From CAVOJV01 sp963696325 (GTDB lineage: Bacteria; Pseudomonadota; Gammaproteobacteria; Competibacterales; Competibacteraceae), in the NCBI GenBank assembly GCA_963696325.1, contig CAVOJV010000032.1:1-37381 (forward strand): a DNA stretch of 37,381 bases. Reading direction: 5' to 3'. Within the stretch, counting starts at the first letter, position 1; every line of letters starts with the position of its first letter. Positions 8,701 through 16,548 of the stretch are shown here, in pieces. The translations under genes were made by a program, and so were the position numbers. The notes beneath the pieces were generated by a model. That model was given only the letters and a program-made list of their open reading frames with translations, was not told the origin of the DNA and did not search any database.

Positions 8701-9981
8701 TGCGTAGAGTTCTCGCCACGGATTTCGGAATCTGGCCGATGCTCCAGAATCTGGAACGAGCGTCCGACCAAATGTATGCGTCTCCTGACTATTGGGGCAC
8801 CTCGCCAACTACATACTGCTGTATGACCAAGTAGTCATTCCAACTGGCAACCTTCAGGTCATTGCGGTCCTTCGTCTGATGCTTGGGGAAAGCGTATTTG
8901 ATGAGCTACTTCGAACCAAGGCGATTGTTCTTGCCGTTACGATCAATGGTTCGGCTACATCGGCAACGGTGCTGGACTGGGTTTCTTCACAATCCATGAC
9001 GATCCCAATCGGCCACAAACCTTCCAAATCTTGGAACCGCGTTTTTCAAGCCAATCGATCAGGCAATACACGACACACTTTCGGCTACCAATCCGCCATC
9101 AGATGGCCAGCGCAGGGTCACACTAACAAACCTCCTTCTCGACAACGTTCAGTTCACCTTCCAACGCAGGCCATCGCAGATGGGCTGCGGGATGAAGCCT
9201 ACCGAGATGTACTCGGCAGCCCGTATCTGAGGGACTTCTTATCTCTTCGAAACGCCGGCCGCTCTTTAGACAACCTCTTAGGCATAAATCCCGATCAGGT
9301 TGTGGTATTTAGCCCTCACGTACCACCTGAACCCGGTGATTCACGTGAGATAAGAGCTGTGCTTCGAGTGGCGTTCGAAAACTTTCTCCTCGCCATTGGG
9401 GGGCACATCGAGGCCTCCGATATGGTCGGTGACGAAGCCTCATTGACCGTTCTGCGTGTGAAGGGGCAAAGACTGGGGTTCTCCCCGGCGGGCCATCATG
9501 CCTTTGCGCAGATTCAGAAAATTGCTGGCGTACCCGATGTCGGAACGCGTTCGCATCGAAGCGACTGTCCCCTGAGCAACTACTTGACCTACGGTTATCA
9601 CGCCATGCTCAGGCACTTCGCGATTGGTTCGCGGCAGGTACTCCGGGTAAGACCGCCGACGAGACTGTAGGCCGGTACGTTGAGACGGTCGGAAAACAAA
9701 GCGTGGTTGAATCTCTTCCGGTGAAACTTCTGCGGTTCGCAACAACCACAGGAGTTGGGATTGTCGAGCCGATCTCTGGCGCAGTTGCGTCTGCCGTAGA
9801 CACTTTTCTTCTCAGCAAATGGTTTCCGGTTGGATCGCCAAGGCTTTTCTTGAAGCAGGCAAAGGTGGTACTTGCCAATACGCCGGTCGTTAAAGCGCCG
9901 GTCATGAAGGATCGAGACCGCAACGCCATCTGTTCTTGTGGCAGCGGCAAAAAGTATAAGAAATGCTGCGGAAGAATTTAA
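8701..9981 (+). pseudogene. SEC-C motif protein (several frameshifts)
   Basis: ATG at 8701 reads MRRVLATDFGIWPMLQNLER. A shift at a GGGG run near 8795 leads to LGHLANYILLYDQVVIPTGN. Further shifts near 8940, 9105 and 9170 pass through WFGYIGNGAGLGFFTIHDDP and return to ..YLRDFLSLRNAGRSLDNLLG. A last shift near 9545 gives ASKRLSPEQLLDLRLSRHAQ and the intact end. The final residues CSCGSGKKYKKCCGRI are a textbook SEC-C zinc motif. Repaired length is about 425. SEC-C is known as a zinc-binding tail on SecA and many accessory proteins; the rest is unrecognised. It is followed 17 bases later by an attC, so it is a cassette gene. Confidence 0.55.
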
Positions 9982-9997
9982 TTGTGGGAAGCGTGAT

Positions 9998-10059
9998 GCC
10001 CTAACGAATAAGGTTAGATCGCGCGAGGAACGAGCCGCGATCTGAACCGGCTGTTGGAC
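9998..10059 (+). repeat. attC site of the SEC-C cassette
   Basis: R'' gccctaac (9998-10005) and R' GTTGGAC (10053-10059, a perfect GTTRRRY) enclose L'' ggttagatcgcg and L' cgcgatctgaacc. The L arms pair fully with one extrahelical base on the L' side, the hallmark that fixes attC orientation. The loop is cgaggaacgagc. Confidence 0.8.
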
Positions 10060-10146
10060 GAGCCCGGCCTCGGATGTGGGAGGCGGGCTATGAAAATAGC
10101 TTTTGGCGTTTCAGGGTGCGGCGAGGCCCGGCGGGAACGGGAAGCC

Positions 10147-11397
10147 TCACCGAGAGGGCGTCAAGGGGAGGTTTTGAGAAGCGAGAGGAACTCGAGTCAG
10201 CGGTTTACCGGTGGCGGCAGGCGTTTTTCGGACGAGCGCCACCTTCGGCGTTCTGGGACGCTGATTTCGGAGGTGCCGGTTGTCAGGAGCGGTTACATCG
10301 CCAAGGCCTCCACCCAAGCGCCGGGCGGCTCCTGCGTGGGTAACGGCGGCCGTAGCCGCGTTCGGACAATCGCTCATGGGGCCTCCGCAACAGGGACAGA
10401 GGAGGGGCGGCCGTGGCTTGACGGCCTCGAAACCGCGGCTGGGGATCCGTTTGAGCAGCAGGTGCAGCAGCTGGATCAGACGTTTGCTGTTGGGATGCAG
10501 AAAGCCGAAGTGGCGGGCGCGCCGAAAGCCCTTGGGCAGGACGTGCTGGAGCAGCAGCCACAGGAAGGTGGCGCCGGGGAGCGTGCGGGTTTCGCTGCGG
10601 TGGGTTTTGCTATTCCGGTAGCGGAAGGTGACCTGGCCGCCGTCACAGGCGACGATATCCTGCTCCTGGAGCACACCCCGGTAGAGGTAGCGGCCCAGAT
10701 AGACCAAGGCCTTTTCCCCCGAGCCGACGTGCTTGCAGTCGACGACCCACTGTTGGGGATGGCGTTCCGGCAAGTTCAGTCCGGCCTCGGTGATGGCCGC
10801 GAGCAGCTTGGCCCGGAACACCTTGGCCAGCGCTTTGTGGTGGAACAGATAGCGCTTGCCGGCCTTGGTGCGCCACCGCCGCTGCTCGGTGTCGATGGCG
10901 GCGGCGGGCATGACCAGATGGACATGGGGATGGTAGTCCAGGCGGCGGGAATGGGTGTGCAGCACCGCCACGGCGCCGGGCGTGCCCTGGAGCTGCTGGT
11001 CGTTGCGGCTGAAGGACCGCAGCGTCTGCCAGGCGCATTGCATCAAGGCAAGCCATAGAGCGTGCGCTGGATGGGCCAAGGCCAGGGCGCGAAATTCCGC
11101 CGGCAAGGTGAAGGTCAGCAGGAAATACTGCGCCGGGGACGAGGGTTTGCAGTTGCCGCTCCAGCCAACGCTGGCTCTCATGGTGCTGGCAGTGGGGACA
11201 GGCCGGTGGCCGCAGGAATGGGGCACGAAGACCCGCTCCGCGCAGGCCGGGCAGTGCGCCTCCAGGCGCGGGCTCAGCGCGGTGCGGCAGGTCTTCAGGG
11301 CCGCCAGGGCCTGGTGGTGCTCGGGCAGGAGCCGGTCGCCGTACTGGGCCAGCAACGGCGCTTCGAAGTGCTCGATGAGGGTGGCCAGGCGCATCAT
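10147..11397 (-). CDS. IS91-family transposase (Zn ribbon plus Y-type HUH)
   Basis: Start chosen at the ATG 11397-11395, which overlaps the recombinase stop, giving MMRLATLIEHFEAPLLAQYG and about 416 residues. Order: N-terminal Cys region (CPACAERVFVPHSCGHR, about residues 48-65), FLLTFTLPAEFR, the HUH motif HPHVHLVMP (about 160-170), and the tyrosine-bearing YLGRYLYRG (about 240). Another Cys pair (CPCCGG) lies near the C-terminus. IS91 transposases move single strands by rolling-circle. The expected second half of the zinc ribbon (CPHCQHHESQRWLERQ) is present but in another frame at about 11120-11200, so two compensating indels scramble some 25 residues. The protein is probably inactive if the sequence is right. 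Confidence 0.8.
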   Translation of the reverse strand: MMRLATLIEHFEAPLLAQYGDRLLPEHHQALAALKTCRTALSPRLEAHCPACAERVFVPHSCGHRPVPTASTMRASVGWSGNCKPSSPAQYFLLTFTLPAEFRALALAHPAHALWLALMQCAWQTLRSFSRNDQQLQGTPGAVAVLHTHSRRLDYHPHVHLVMPAAAIDTEQRRWRTKAGKRYLFHHKALAKVFRAKLLAAITEAGLNLPERHPQQWVVDCKHVGSGEKALVYLGRYLYRGVLQEQDIVACDGGQVTFRYRNSKTHRSETRTLPGATFLWLLLQHVLPKGFRRARHFGFLHPNSKRLIQLLHLLLKRIPSRGFEAVKPRPPLLCPCCGGPMSDCPNAATAAVTHAGAARRLGGGLGDVTAPDNRHLRNQRPRTPKVALVRKTPAATGKPLTRVPLASQNLPLTPSR

Positions 11398-11588
11398 TTG
11401 ACGCTCCCCCAGCCGATGGCGAAGCCGTCCATCAAGGCGTTGATCAGGGTGGCGGCGGTGTGCCCGGTGTGGGCCGTCAGGTGGGTGTATTTGGCGGTGG
11501 TCAGGATCGAGTGGTGGCCAAGGATCTTTTGCACCTCCAGCAGGTCGACCCCGGCCTCGATCAGGTGGGTGGCATAGCTGTGGCGCTA
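11394..11588 (-). pseudogene. C-terminal fragment of split tyrosine recombinase
   Basis: Reading on the - strand from the RIT junction: RHSYATHLIEAGVDLLEVQK, then ILGHHSILTTAKYTHL and ..AIGWGSVK, with TGA at 11396-11394. It holds the catalytic R of the R-H-x-x-R box, the H of LGHH and the tyrosine of TAKYTHL. It joins perfectly to the N-terminal part at 15026-15744 (..HSLRHSYA..) once the RIT element is removed. Confidence 0.85.
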
Positions 11589-11606
11589 ATGCCGCATTCG
11601 GCATTA

Positions 11607-11639
11607 GCGCCATAATCCGGAGCGCCTGCTAATGCCGAG
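11607..11639 (+). repeat. RIT left terminal inverted repeat
   Basis: gcgccataatccggag followed by cgcctgctaatgccgag. It matches the complement of 14997-15029 at 31 of 33 positions. Confidence 0.85.
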
Positions 11640-11768
11640 CTACCTGTTGGCGTCGATGTAGTTCTTCGAAATTTCAGCAGGTTGCTCGGTTTATCAGGTC
11701 AGTCTACTCGGCATTATTTTTCTGGTCTTCTCAGGCAGGGCATTCGGCCCAGCATTGAGGAGACGATC

Positions 11769-13007
11769 ATGATCAAGCATTTCTTTCCCAATCCAGCGGT
11801 TTTCGAACGGTTGCGGGGCGGGCCACTGGGCGACCATATCGAAGCTTTCGCGCAGGCATTGTCGGATCGCGGCTATGCCGTATGGACGGCGAAGTATGCA
11901 ATGCGGCTGCTCGCGCATCTGGGCACATGGCTTGAGCAGAACGGGCAGTCGGTGATGGCGTTAGATGAGCAGGCGATCGATGCTTTTTTCCATCACCGTT
12001 ATCAGAGGCACCGTCCGCACCGCGAGGACAAGGGTACGCTCGCCTTCGTTCTCGCGTATCTGCGATCGCAGGGCGTGCTCACGCCAATTGTGGAGCGGCA
12101 AGAGGACGACGAGGCATCGCGTATTCGGGCAGCGTTTCGCCAACACCTGATCAGTCAGCGCAACTTGGCGCCGACGACCATACGGACCTATTTGGACACG
12201 GCAAGGCGATTCGTTGCTTGGCGTTTCGGCACGCAGTCACCGCAACTGGGCACGCTCTGCGCGCAAGACGTGAACGACTTTATGCTGGAGCAGGCGCGCC
12301 GCTACAGCACGGGGCACACTCAACTCATCGCCTCGGCGCTGCGTGGCTTCCTGCGGTTCTTGCGCCAAACGGGGGATAACGCCCTGGACTTGTGGCGCTA
12401 TGTGCCAGCGCCGGCACGTCGGCAGTTATCGGGACTGCCCAAGTACATGCCGGCCGAGGACGTCGAGCGCTTGTTGCAGTCCATCGACCGGGGTTGTCCA
12501 CAAGGGCGGCGCGATTACGCCATTGTTTTGCTCTTGGCCCGGCTGGGCCTGCGCGCCAACGAAGTGGCCACCCTGCGTCTGGAGGATGTCGATTGGGAGG
12601 CGGGGGAGTTGGTCATCCATGGTAAGGGCAGCCGTGTCGAGCGACTTCCTTTGCCATGGGACGTCGGGGAAGCCCTCAGCCATTACCTGCGCGATGTGCG
12701 ACCCCCTTGTTCTGTGCGGCAGGTGTTCCTGTGTCTGCGCGCACCGCGGCGTGGCTTCTGCAATGGCAGCGCGGTCGGCACCATCGTACGCCGGGCTTTG
12801 GCCCGGGCCGATCTACATCCCCCGCACCAAGGGGCCCACTTGCTGCGCCATTCTCTGGCCACCCGCTTGCTCCGCAACGGCGCGTCGCTCACCGAAATCG
12901 GGGAGTTGTTACGTCACCGCAACCTCGACACCACCCGCATTTACGCCAAGGTCGATGAGCGGACTTTGGGCAGGCTGGCCGCCCCGTGGCCGGGAGGTGT
13001 GCAATGA
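11769..13007 (+). CDS. ritA: RitA, tyrosine recombinase
   Basis: The ATG at 11769 follows gaggagacgatc and gives a 412-residue protein, MIKHFFPNPAVFERLRGGPL. An upstream in-frame ATG at 11682 lacks a ribosome site and lies among the binding repeats. An N-terminal SAM-like core-binding domain (about residues 15-200) is followed by the catalytic domain. ARLGLRANEVATLRLEDVDW holds the first Arg. HLLRHSLATRLLRNGASL holds H-x-x-R. LLRHRNLDTTRIYAKVD holds the second His position and the nucleophilic Tyr. It overlaps ritB by ATGA. In RIT elements the three proteins are thought to act together in integration. Intact. Confidence 0.85.
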   Translation: MIKHFFPNPAVFERLRGGPLGDHIEAFAQALSDRGYAVWTAKYAMRLLAHLGTWLEQNGQSVMALDEQAIDAFFHHRYQRHRPHREDKGTLAFVLAYLRSQGVLTPIVERQEDDEASRIRAAFRQHLISQRNLAPTTIRTYLDTARRFVAWRFGTQSPQLGTLCAQDVNDFMLEQARRYSTGHTQLIASALRGFLRFLRQTGDNALDLWRYVPAPARRQLSGLPKYMPAEDVERLLQSIDRGCPQGRRDYAIVLLLARLGLRANEVATLRLEDVDWEAGELVIHGKGSRVERLPLPWDVGEALSHYLRDVRPPCSVRQVFLCLRAPRRGFCNGSAVGTIVRRALARADLHPPHQGAHLLRHSLATRLLRNGASLTEIGELLRHRNLDTTRIYAKVDERTLGRLAAPWPGGVQ

Positions 13008-13942
13008 CTGCCTGGCACCAGGTGTTTGAGGCGTATCTGACCTTGCGTCAAGCGATGGGATTCAAGGTGTGCGGCCCCCGTTCCTTGCTGCGGCGATTCG
13101 TCGACTTTCTCGAACAGCAAGGGGCGACATACATTACTCATGAACTGGCGCTGACCTGGGCCACCGAACCTCGTACCGTCCAGCCCGCAGAATGGTCCCG
13201 GCGTTTAAGCGCCATCCGAGGCTTCGCACGCTACCGCAGTGCCACGGATCCGCGCACGCAAATTCCCCCTGCAGGGTTGTTGCCTTACCGGCCGCAGCGG
13301 GCAGCGCCGTATTTTTACAGCGATGCTGAGATCGCGCAGTTGCTGCAAGCTACCGCGCAGCTGTCTTCTGCGACGGGACTGCGTGCCCAGACCTATGTGG
13401 CCGCCTTTGGCTTGTTAGCGGTCACCGGCATGCGCGTCGGCGAGTTGGTCGGACTTGACGATAAAGAGGTGGACCTCACCTTGGATCAATTGACGATCCG
13501 CTGTGGAAAGTTCGGTAAATCGCGCCTGCTGCCACTACATCCCAGTACCGGGGAAGCACTTCGCCACTATGTGGCGGAGCGGGATCGCTGCTATCCGATC
13601 CCCCAAAGTCCCAGCTTCCTCGTCTCCGAACAAGGGGGGCGACTGACCCAGTGGAGCGTCCGGCGCACATTCGTGGCGCTCTCGCGCCAGATCGGTCTGC
13701 GGGGCCCGGCGGCTAGTCATGGACCACGGCTGCATGATTTCCGCCACCGCTTTGCCGTCGGTGTGCTGCTGCGCTGGTACCGCGACGGGGTCGACGTCGA
13801 GTGTCATCTCCCGGAACTCTCGACCTACCTGGGACATGTGAAGGCAAGCGATACCTATTGGTATCTCTCGGCCACCCCGGAGTTGCTCCAGTTAGCCCTG
13901 GAACGGTTGGAGCAGGGTCAACCGCAGCGGGTGCGTCCATGA
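13004..13942 (+). CDS. ritB: RitB, tyrosine recombinase
   Basis: A 312-residue protein starting MTAWHQVFEAYLTLRQAMGF at the ATG coupled to the end of ritA. Core-binding domain to about residue 105. The catalytic domain has TGMRVGELVGLDDKEVDL (Arg), HDFRHRFAVGVLLRWYRDG (H-x-x-R) and YLGHVKASDTYWYLS (His and Tyr). The 'RHRFAV' and the long insertion before the GH motif are typical of the middle protein of the trio. It overlaps ritC by ATGA at 13939, so the three are one coupled operon. All catalytic residues appear present. Confidence 0.85.
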   Translation: MTAWHQVFEAYLTLRQAMGFKVCGPRSLLRRFVDFLEQQGATYITHELALTWATEPRTVQPAEWSRRLSAIRGFARYRSATDPRTQIPPAGLLPYRPQRAAPYFYSDAEIAQLLQATAQLSSATGLRAQTYVAAFGLLAVTGMRVGELVGLDDKEVDLTLDQLTIRCGKFGKSRLLPLHPSTGEALRHYVAERDRCYPIPQSPSFLVSEQGGRLTQWSVRRTFVALSRQIGLRGPAASHGPRLHDFRHRFAVGVLLRWYRDGVDVECHLPELSTYLGHVKASDTYWYLSATPELLQLALERLEQGQPQRVRP

Positions 13943-14940
13943 GCGCCAACACCACCTTTCCAGCGCTGCTGGAGGGGTTCTTTACCGAGCGGTTGGTCCA
14001 GCAGAAACGCGTTAGCGCCCATACCCTCGCCAGCTACCGGGACAGCTTCTGCCTGCTGCTTCGCTATGCCGAGGAAAGGTTGCACATAGCGCCAGCGAGA
14101 CTCACTCTGGAAGAACTGGATGCACCCTTGATCAGTACATTCCTCGACCACTTGCAAGAAATCCGCGGCACCAGCGCCCGCAGTCGTAATGTCCGCCTCG
14201 CTGCCATCCACTCGTTCTTTCGCTACGCAGCGCTCCGAGTCCCCGACCATGGCGGTCTGATCGAACGGGTGTTGGCCATCCCTGCCAAGCGCTATGAACG
14301 CGGCCCCATTGCCTATCTGAATGAGACGGAAATCGACGCGCTGCTTGCTGCGCCAGATCCGGCCACGTGGCTGGGGCGACGCGATCGGACCCTATTGTTG
14401 GTTGCTCTGCAAACCGGCTTGCGGGTCTCTGAACTCATCGGCCTACGTTGGCAGGATGTCACCTTGGACAGCGGTGCCCACGTTTGCTGCGAAGGGAAAG
14501 GTCGCAAGCGTCGTTGCACACCCTTGCGAAAAGATGCCATCAGTGCGCTGCGCGCCTGGCAGCGCGAACAGCTAAGCGAGTCCTTGACGCCGCTGTTTCC
14601 GACCGCCGGAGGAACACCGCTGAGCCGTGACGCCGTCGCGTATCTTCTGGCGAAACATCTTGCAAAGGCCCGTCAGCACTGTCCTTCCCTCCAAGGAAAA
14701 CGAGTGACACCCCATGTGTTGCGCCACTCTGCCGCCATGGCGCTTCTGCACAGCGGTATCGACAGCGCCGTGATCGCCTTGTGGCTCGGCCACGAGTCGA
14801 TGGACACTACCCAGATCTATCTCCACGCCAGCCTGGAACTCAAACAACAAGCCCTCGACAAGACAACACCAACAACAAATGGCCATCCTGGTCGTTATCG
14901 GCCCGATGACCAACTGATGGCGTTCCTCAAGAGTCTCTAA
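13939..14940 (+). CDS. ritC: RitC, tyrosine recombinase
   Basis: A 333-residue protein starting MSANTTFPALLEGFFTERLV at the coupled ATG. SAM-like domain (residues about 10-110), then TGLRVSELIGLRWQDVTL (Arg), HVLRHSAAMALLHSGID (H-x-x-R) and WLGHESMDTTQIYLHASL (His, Tyr). It stops (TAA 14938-14940) one base into the subterminal repeat taatgccgag, so the gene end and the element's binding sites abut. Intact. Confidence 0.85.
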   Translation: MSANTTFPALLEGFFTERLVQQKRVSAHTLASYRDSFCLLLRYAEERLHIAPARLTLEELDAPLISTFLDHLQEIRGTSARSRNVRLAAIHSFFRYAALRVPDHGGLIERVLAIPAKRYERGPIAYLNETEIDALLAAPDPATWLGRRDRTLLLVALQTGLRVSELIGLRWQDVTLDSGAHVCCEGKGRKRRCTPLRKDAISALRAWQREQLSESLTPLFPTAGGTPLSRDAVAYLLAKHLAKARQHCPSLQGKRVTPHVLRHSAAMALLHSGIDSAVIALWLGHESMDTTQIYLHASLELKQQALDKTTPTTNGHPGRYRPDDQLMAFLKSL

Positions 14941-15000
14941 TAATGCCGAGCCGGGTCGTCCCCAGCGTCAGGAACTTCGCCGCCCCCTAAGGACGACTCG
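14941..15000 (+). repeat. RIT right subterminal hairpin
   Basis: taatgccgag..gtcgtcc at the left pairs with ggacgactcggcatta at the right, with about 30 bases between. The structure overlaps the right terminal repeat, so the right end can form a long hairpin. Confidence 0.7.
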
Positions 15001-15029
15001 GCATTAGCGGGCACTCCGGATTATGGCGC
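14997..15029 (-). repeat. RIT right terminal inverted repeat
   Basis: ctcggcattagcgggc followed by actccggattatggcgc, the complement of the left repeat with two differences. Confidence 0.85.
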
Positions 15030-15744
15030 AAGCTGTGCGGGCTGATGTTTTTTTTAGCCCGCAGGATTCGACGACCTTGTGCAAGGTGCGCTGCACCCCG
15101 CCGCGATCCAGCGGCGTCTTGGCGCGCGCCGCGCCGCTCCATCCGCCATGGCGATTAGGGAACAACAGCACGGGGTTGCGATGCACACTCCAGCAGCGGC
15201 GCACGAGCGAGAGCGTGGCCTGGGGCAGCGGCACCCGCCGATCCTTGTTGCCCTTGGCATCGCGAAGGTGCACCCGCGAGCGCGCCGCGTCGATGTCCCC
15301 GACTTCCAGGCGCAGTCCTTCGCCCAGCCGCAGTCCGAGGCTGTAGAGGGTGAAGCAGCACCCCCGGTAGCTCGCCACGCGCGTGGCGGCGATGATCCGC
15401 TTGGCCTCCTCGACGGTCACGATGGCGGGCAGGCGCTGTGTCTTGGGCGGCTTGATCAGACCCGGCGCCACCCACGGCTGGCGCAGGACCTGCTGGTAGT
15501 AGAACTTCAGCCCGTACCGATCGAGTTTAACGGTGCTCCACGAGTGCGAGGCCATCAGCTCGCTGAAGTAGTCCGTCAACTGCGCCTCGGTGAGATCGTC
15601 GATCTGGCCCTCGAAGCGCTCGCCGATGCGCCGAAGCGCGCGCGAGTACGCCTCGATCGTCTTGGGTTGCAGGCCTTTGAGCGTCAGATGCTTGAGATGG
15701 CTCCGGTAGCGCCGCTCGAAGTGCGTCGTAGATGCTGTGTTCAT
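15026..15744 (-). pseudogene. N-terminal part of split tyrosine recombinase (IS91-associated)
   Basis: The ATG at 15744 gives MNTASTTHFERRYRSHLKHL; an in-frame ATG ten codons upstream is less likely. The SAM-like domain (..TIEAYSRALRRIGERFEGQI) is followed by the first part of the catalytic domain with YSLGLRLGEGLRLEVGDI (first Arg). Near the end a run of eight A bases, where nine are needed, shifts the frame just before NISPHSLRH. The RIT element then interrupts the LRH codons (ttgcgc|ca). The rest is at 11394-11588. The gene is doubly broken. Confidence 0.8.
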
Positions 15745-15850
15745 GCTTGTCCTCACGAAGTTGTGTATGCTCACCCCTCATGAGCGAGGGCGTGAGATCA
15801 CCGAATAAATCGTGCGGCGGGCAGCTGGTGTTCCTCCGCGTAGCGGCTTC

Positions 15851-15961
15851 GTCCAACCCCTCTCTCAAGCGGAGCACCAACAGCCGGCCGTGCCACAGTG
15901 CGGTGAAATCGTCACTTCCGCGCGGCCTGCTGTTGGCGCCCGCTTAGCTCGAACGTTCCTG
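15851..15961 (+). repeat. attC-like site downstream of the IS91 element
   Basis: R'' GTCCAAC (15851-15857), L'' ctctcaagcgga, a long internal loop, L' ccgcttagctcgaac, then gttcctg in the R' position. The cccctctctcaagcgg / ccgcttagctcgaacgtt framework is that of many chromosomal-integron attC sites. Only GTT of the R' consensus remains, and a 30-base palindrome begins there, so the crossover end has been replaced. Confidence 0.6.
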
Positions 15962-15985
15962 GCGACGCATGTGCGTCGCCAGGAA
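15956..15985. repeat. Perfect 14-base-arm palindrome
   Basis: ttcctggcgacgca and tgcgtcgccaggaa separated by two bases. There is no T-run on either side, so terminator activity is doubtful. It begins exactly at the R' position of the preceding attC-like site. Confidence 0.7.
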
Positions 15986-16116
15986 TCACGGCCGCTGACT
16001 TCGTAGAGTGGCTTGTCCCGCCGCGCAAGCGCACCCAAACGAGCCACTCGACTGGACACCGGCTTTGACGTCCGCAAACAAGTTTGCTCCCATCGAGGCC
16101 GGCGCCGTGATTCGGC

Positions 16117-16152
16117 AAAAAAAAGGGTGTCTGCCGTGAGGCAAACACCCTT
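16117..16152 (-). terminator. Rho-independent terminator of the thioredoxin-like gene
   Basis: On the - strand gggtgtttgcc tcac ggcagacaccc is followed by eight T. It lies 26 bases past the stop of the 16178-16414 gene. Confidence 0.85.
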
Positions 16153-16177
16153 GGTGCTGCAAGGCGTGATGGGGCGA

Positions 16178-16414
16178 TTATTTCAATGCCTCGATGCCAG
16201 CGCCAAAGTTGATATGGAACGCTGCTCCATCCATGACGAGGGCAGGCACCGACTTGACACCGGCGGATTCCGCGTCTTTCAGACGCGATTTATCCTTGCC
16301 GAGATGAACGACCTCAACTTCGTATTTCAAAGGGTCGAGTGCGTTGGCTATGGTTTGCTCTGCTGCAACGCATACGGGGCATCCAGCGTGGTAAAAAATG
16401 GCTTTGGTCTTCAT
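16178..16414 (-). CDS. Small thioredoxin/glutaredoxin-like protein, 78 aa
   Basis: The product starts MKTKAIFYHAGCPVCVAAEQ. A CPVC redox pair follows the first strand (FYHAGCPVC), and a cis-Pro region KSVPALVMDGAAFHI comes later, as in thioredoxin-fold disulphide or mixed-disulphide reductases. Length is that of minimal glutaredoxin-like domains. Cytoplasmic, no signal peptide. It is divergent from an HxlR regulator with 134 bases between, a common layout for redox-responsive pairs, so the regulator probably controls it. A strong terminator follows. Confidence 0.8.
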   Translation of the reverse strand: MKTKAIFYHAGCPVCVAAEQTIANALDPLKYEVEVVHLGKDKSRLKDAESAGVKSVPALVMDGAAFHINFGAGIEALK

Positions 16415-16468
16415 GGCGGTTCACTCCTGAGATTGGTTACGATTAAGTGCCACCGGACCGGCACAAGA

Positions 16469-16481
16469 GTATCGTAGATAC
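16469..16481. promoter_or_regulatory. Palindromic candidate operator between the divergent pair
   Basis: gtatcgtagatac is a perfect palindrome in the 134-base gap between the thioredoxin-like gene and the HxlR gene. A second palindrome (gtgccaccggaccggcac) lies just before it. HxlR proteins bind such dyads as dimers; which one is used cannot be told. Confidence 0.4.
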
Positions 16482-16548
16482 AGCGATAGCCGCCGCATAG
16501 AAGGCACTTTTCGGTGCGCCACCAACCTTTTGGTGTAACTTGCAGAAA

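Larger units (their letters stand above)
11585..15029 (+). mobile_element. RIT element (recombinase in trio)
   Basis: Three overlapping tyrosine recombinase genes (11769-14940), all on the + strand, are flanked by 33-base inverted repeats at 11607-11639 and 14997-15029 that differ at two positions. The left end has an outer palindrome, gctaatgccg catt cggcattagc (11585-11608). The 10-mer taatgccgag or its complement recurs near 11630, 11707, 14941 and 14998 as probable recombinase binding sites. RIT elements are a described class. Target bases GGCGC appear at both outer junctions, consistent with a short duplication or shared core. Confidence 0.85.
10060..15850 (-). mobile_element. IS91-type element interrupted by a RIT element (ends approximate)
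   Basis: On the - strand a tyrosine recombinase gene is followed, with ATGA overlap, by an IS91-family transposase gene, a known pairing in some IS91 relatives. The recombinase is split by a 3.4 kb RIT element at 11585-15029. The outer ends lie between the attC at 9998-10059 and the attC at 15851-15961, but IS91 elements lack terminal repeats and I could not place them exactly. The element appears to sit inside a gene cassette, replacing or burying its gene. Confidence 0.6.

Noticed and set aside
10054..11058. 334-codon + strand frame
   Set aside because: Antisense of the IS91 transposase.
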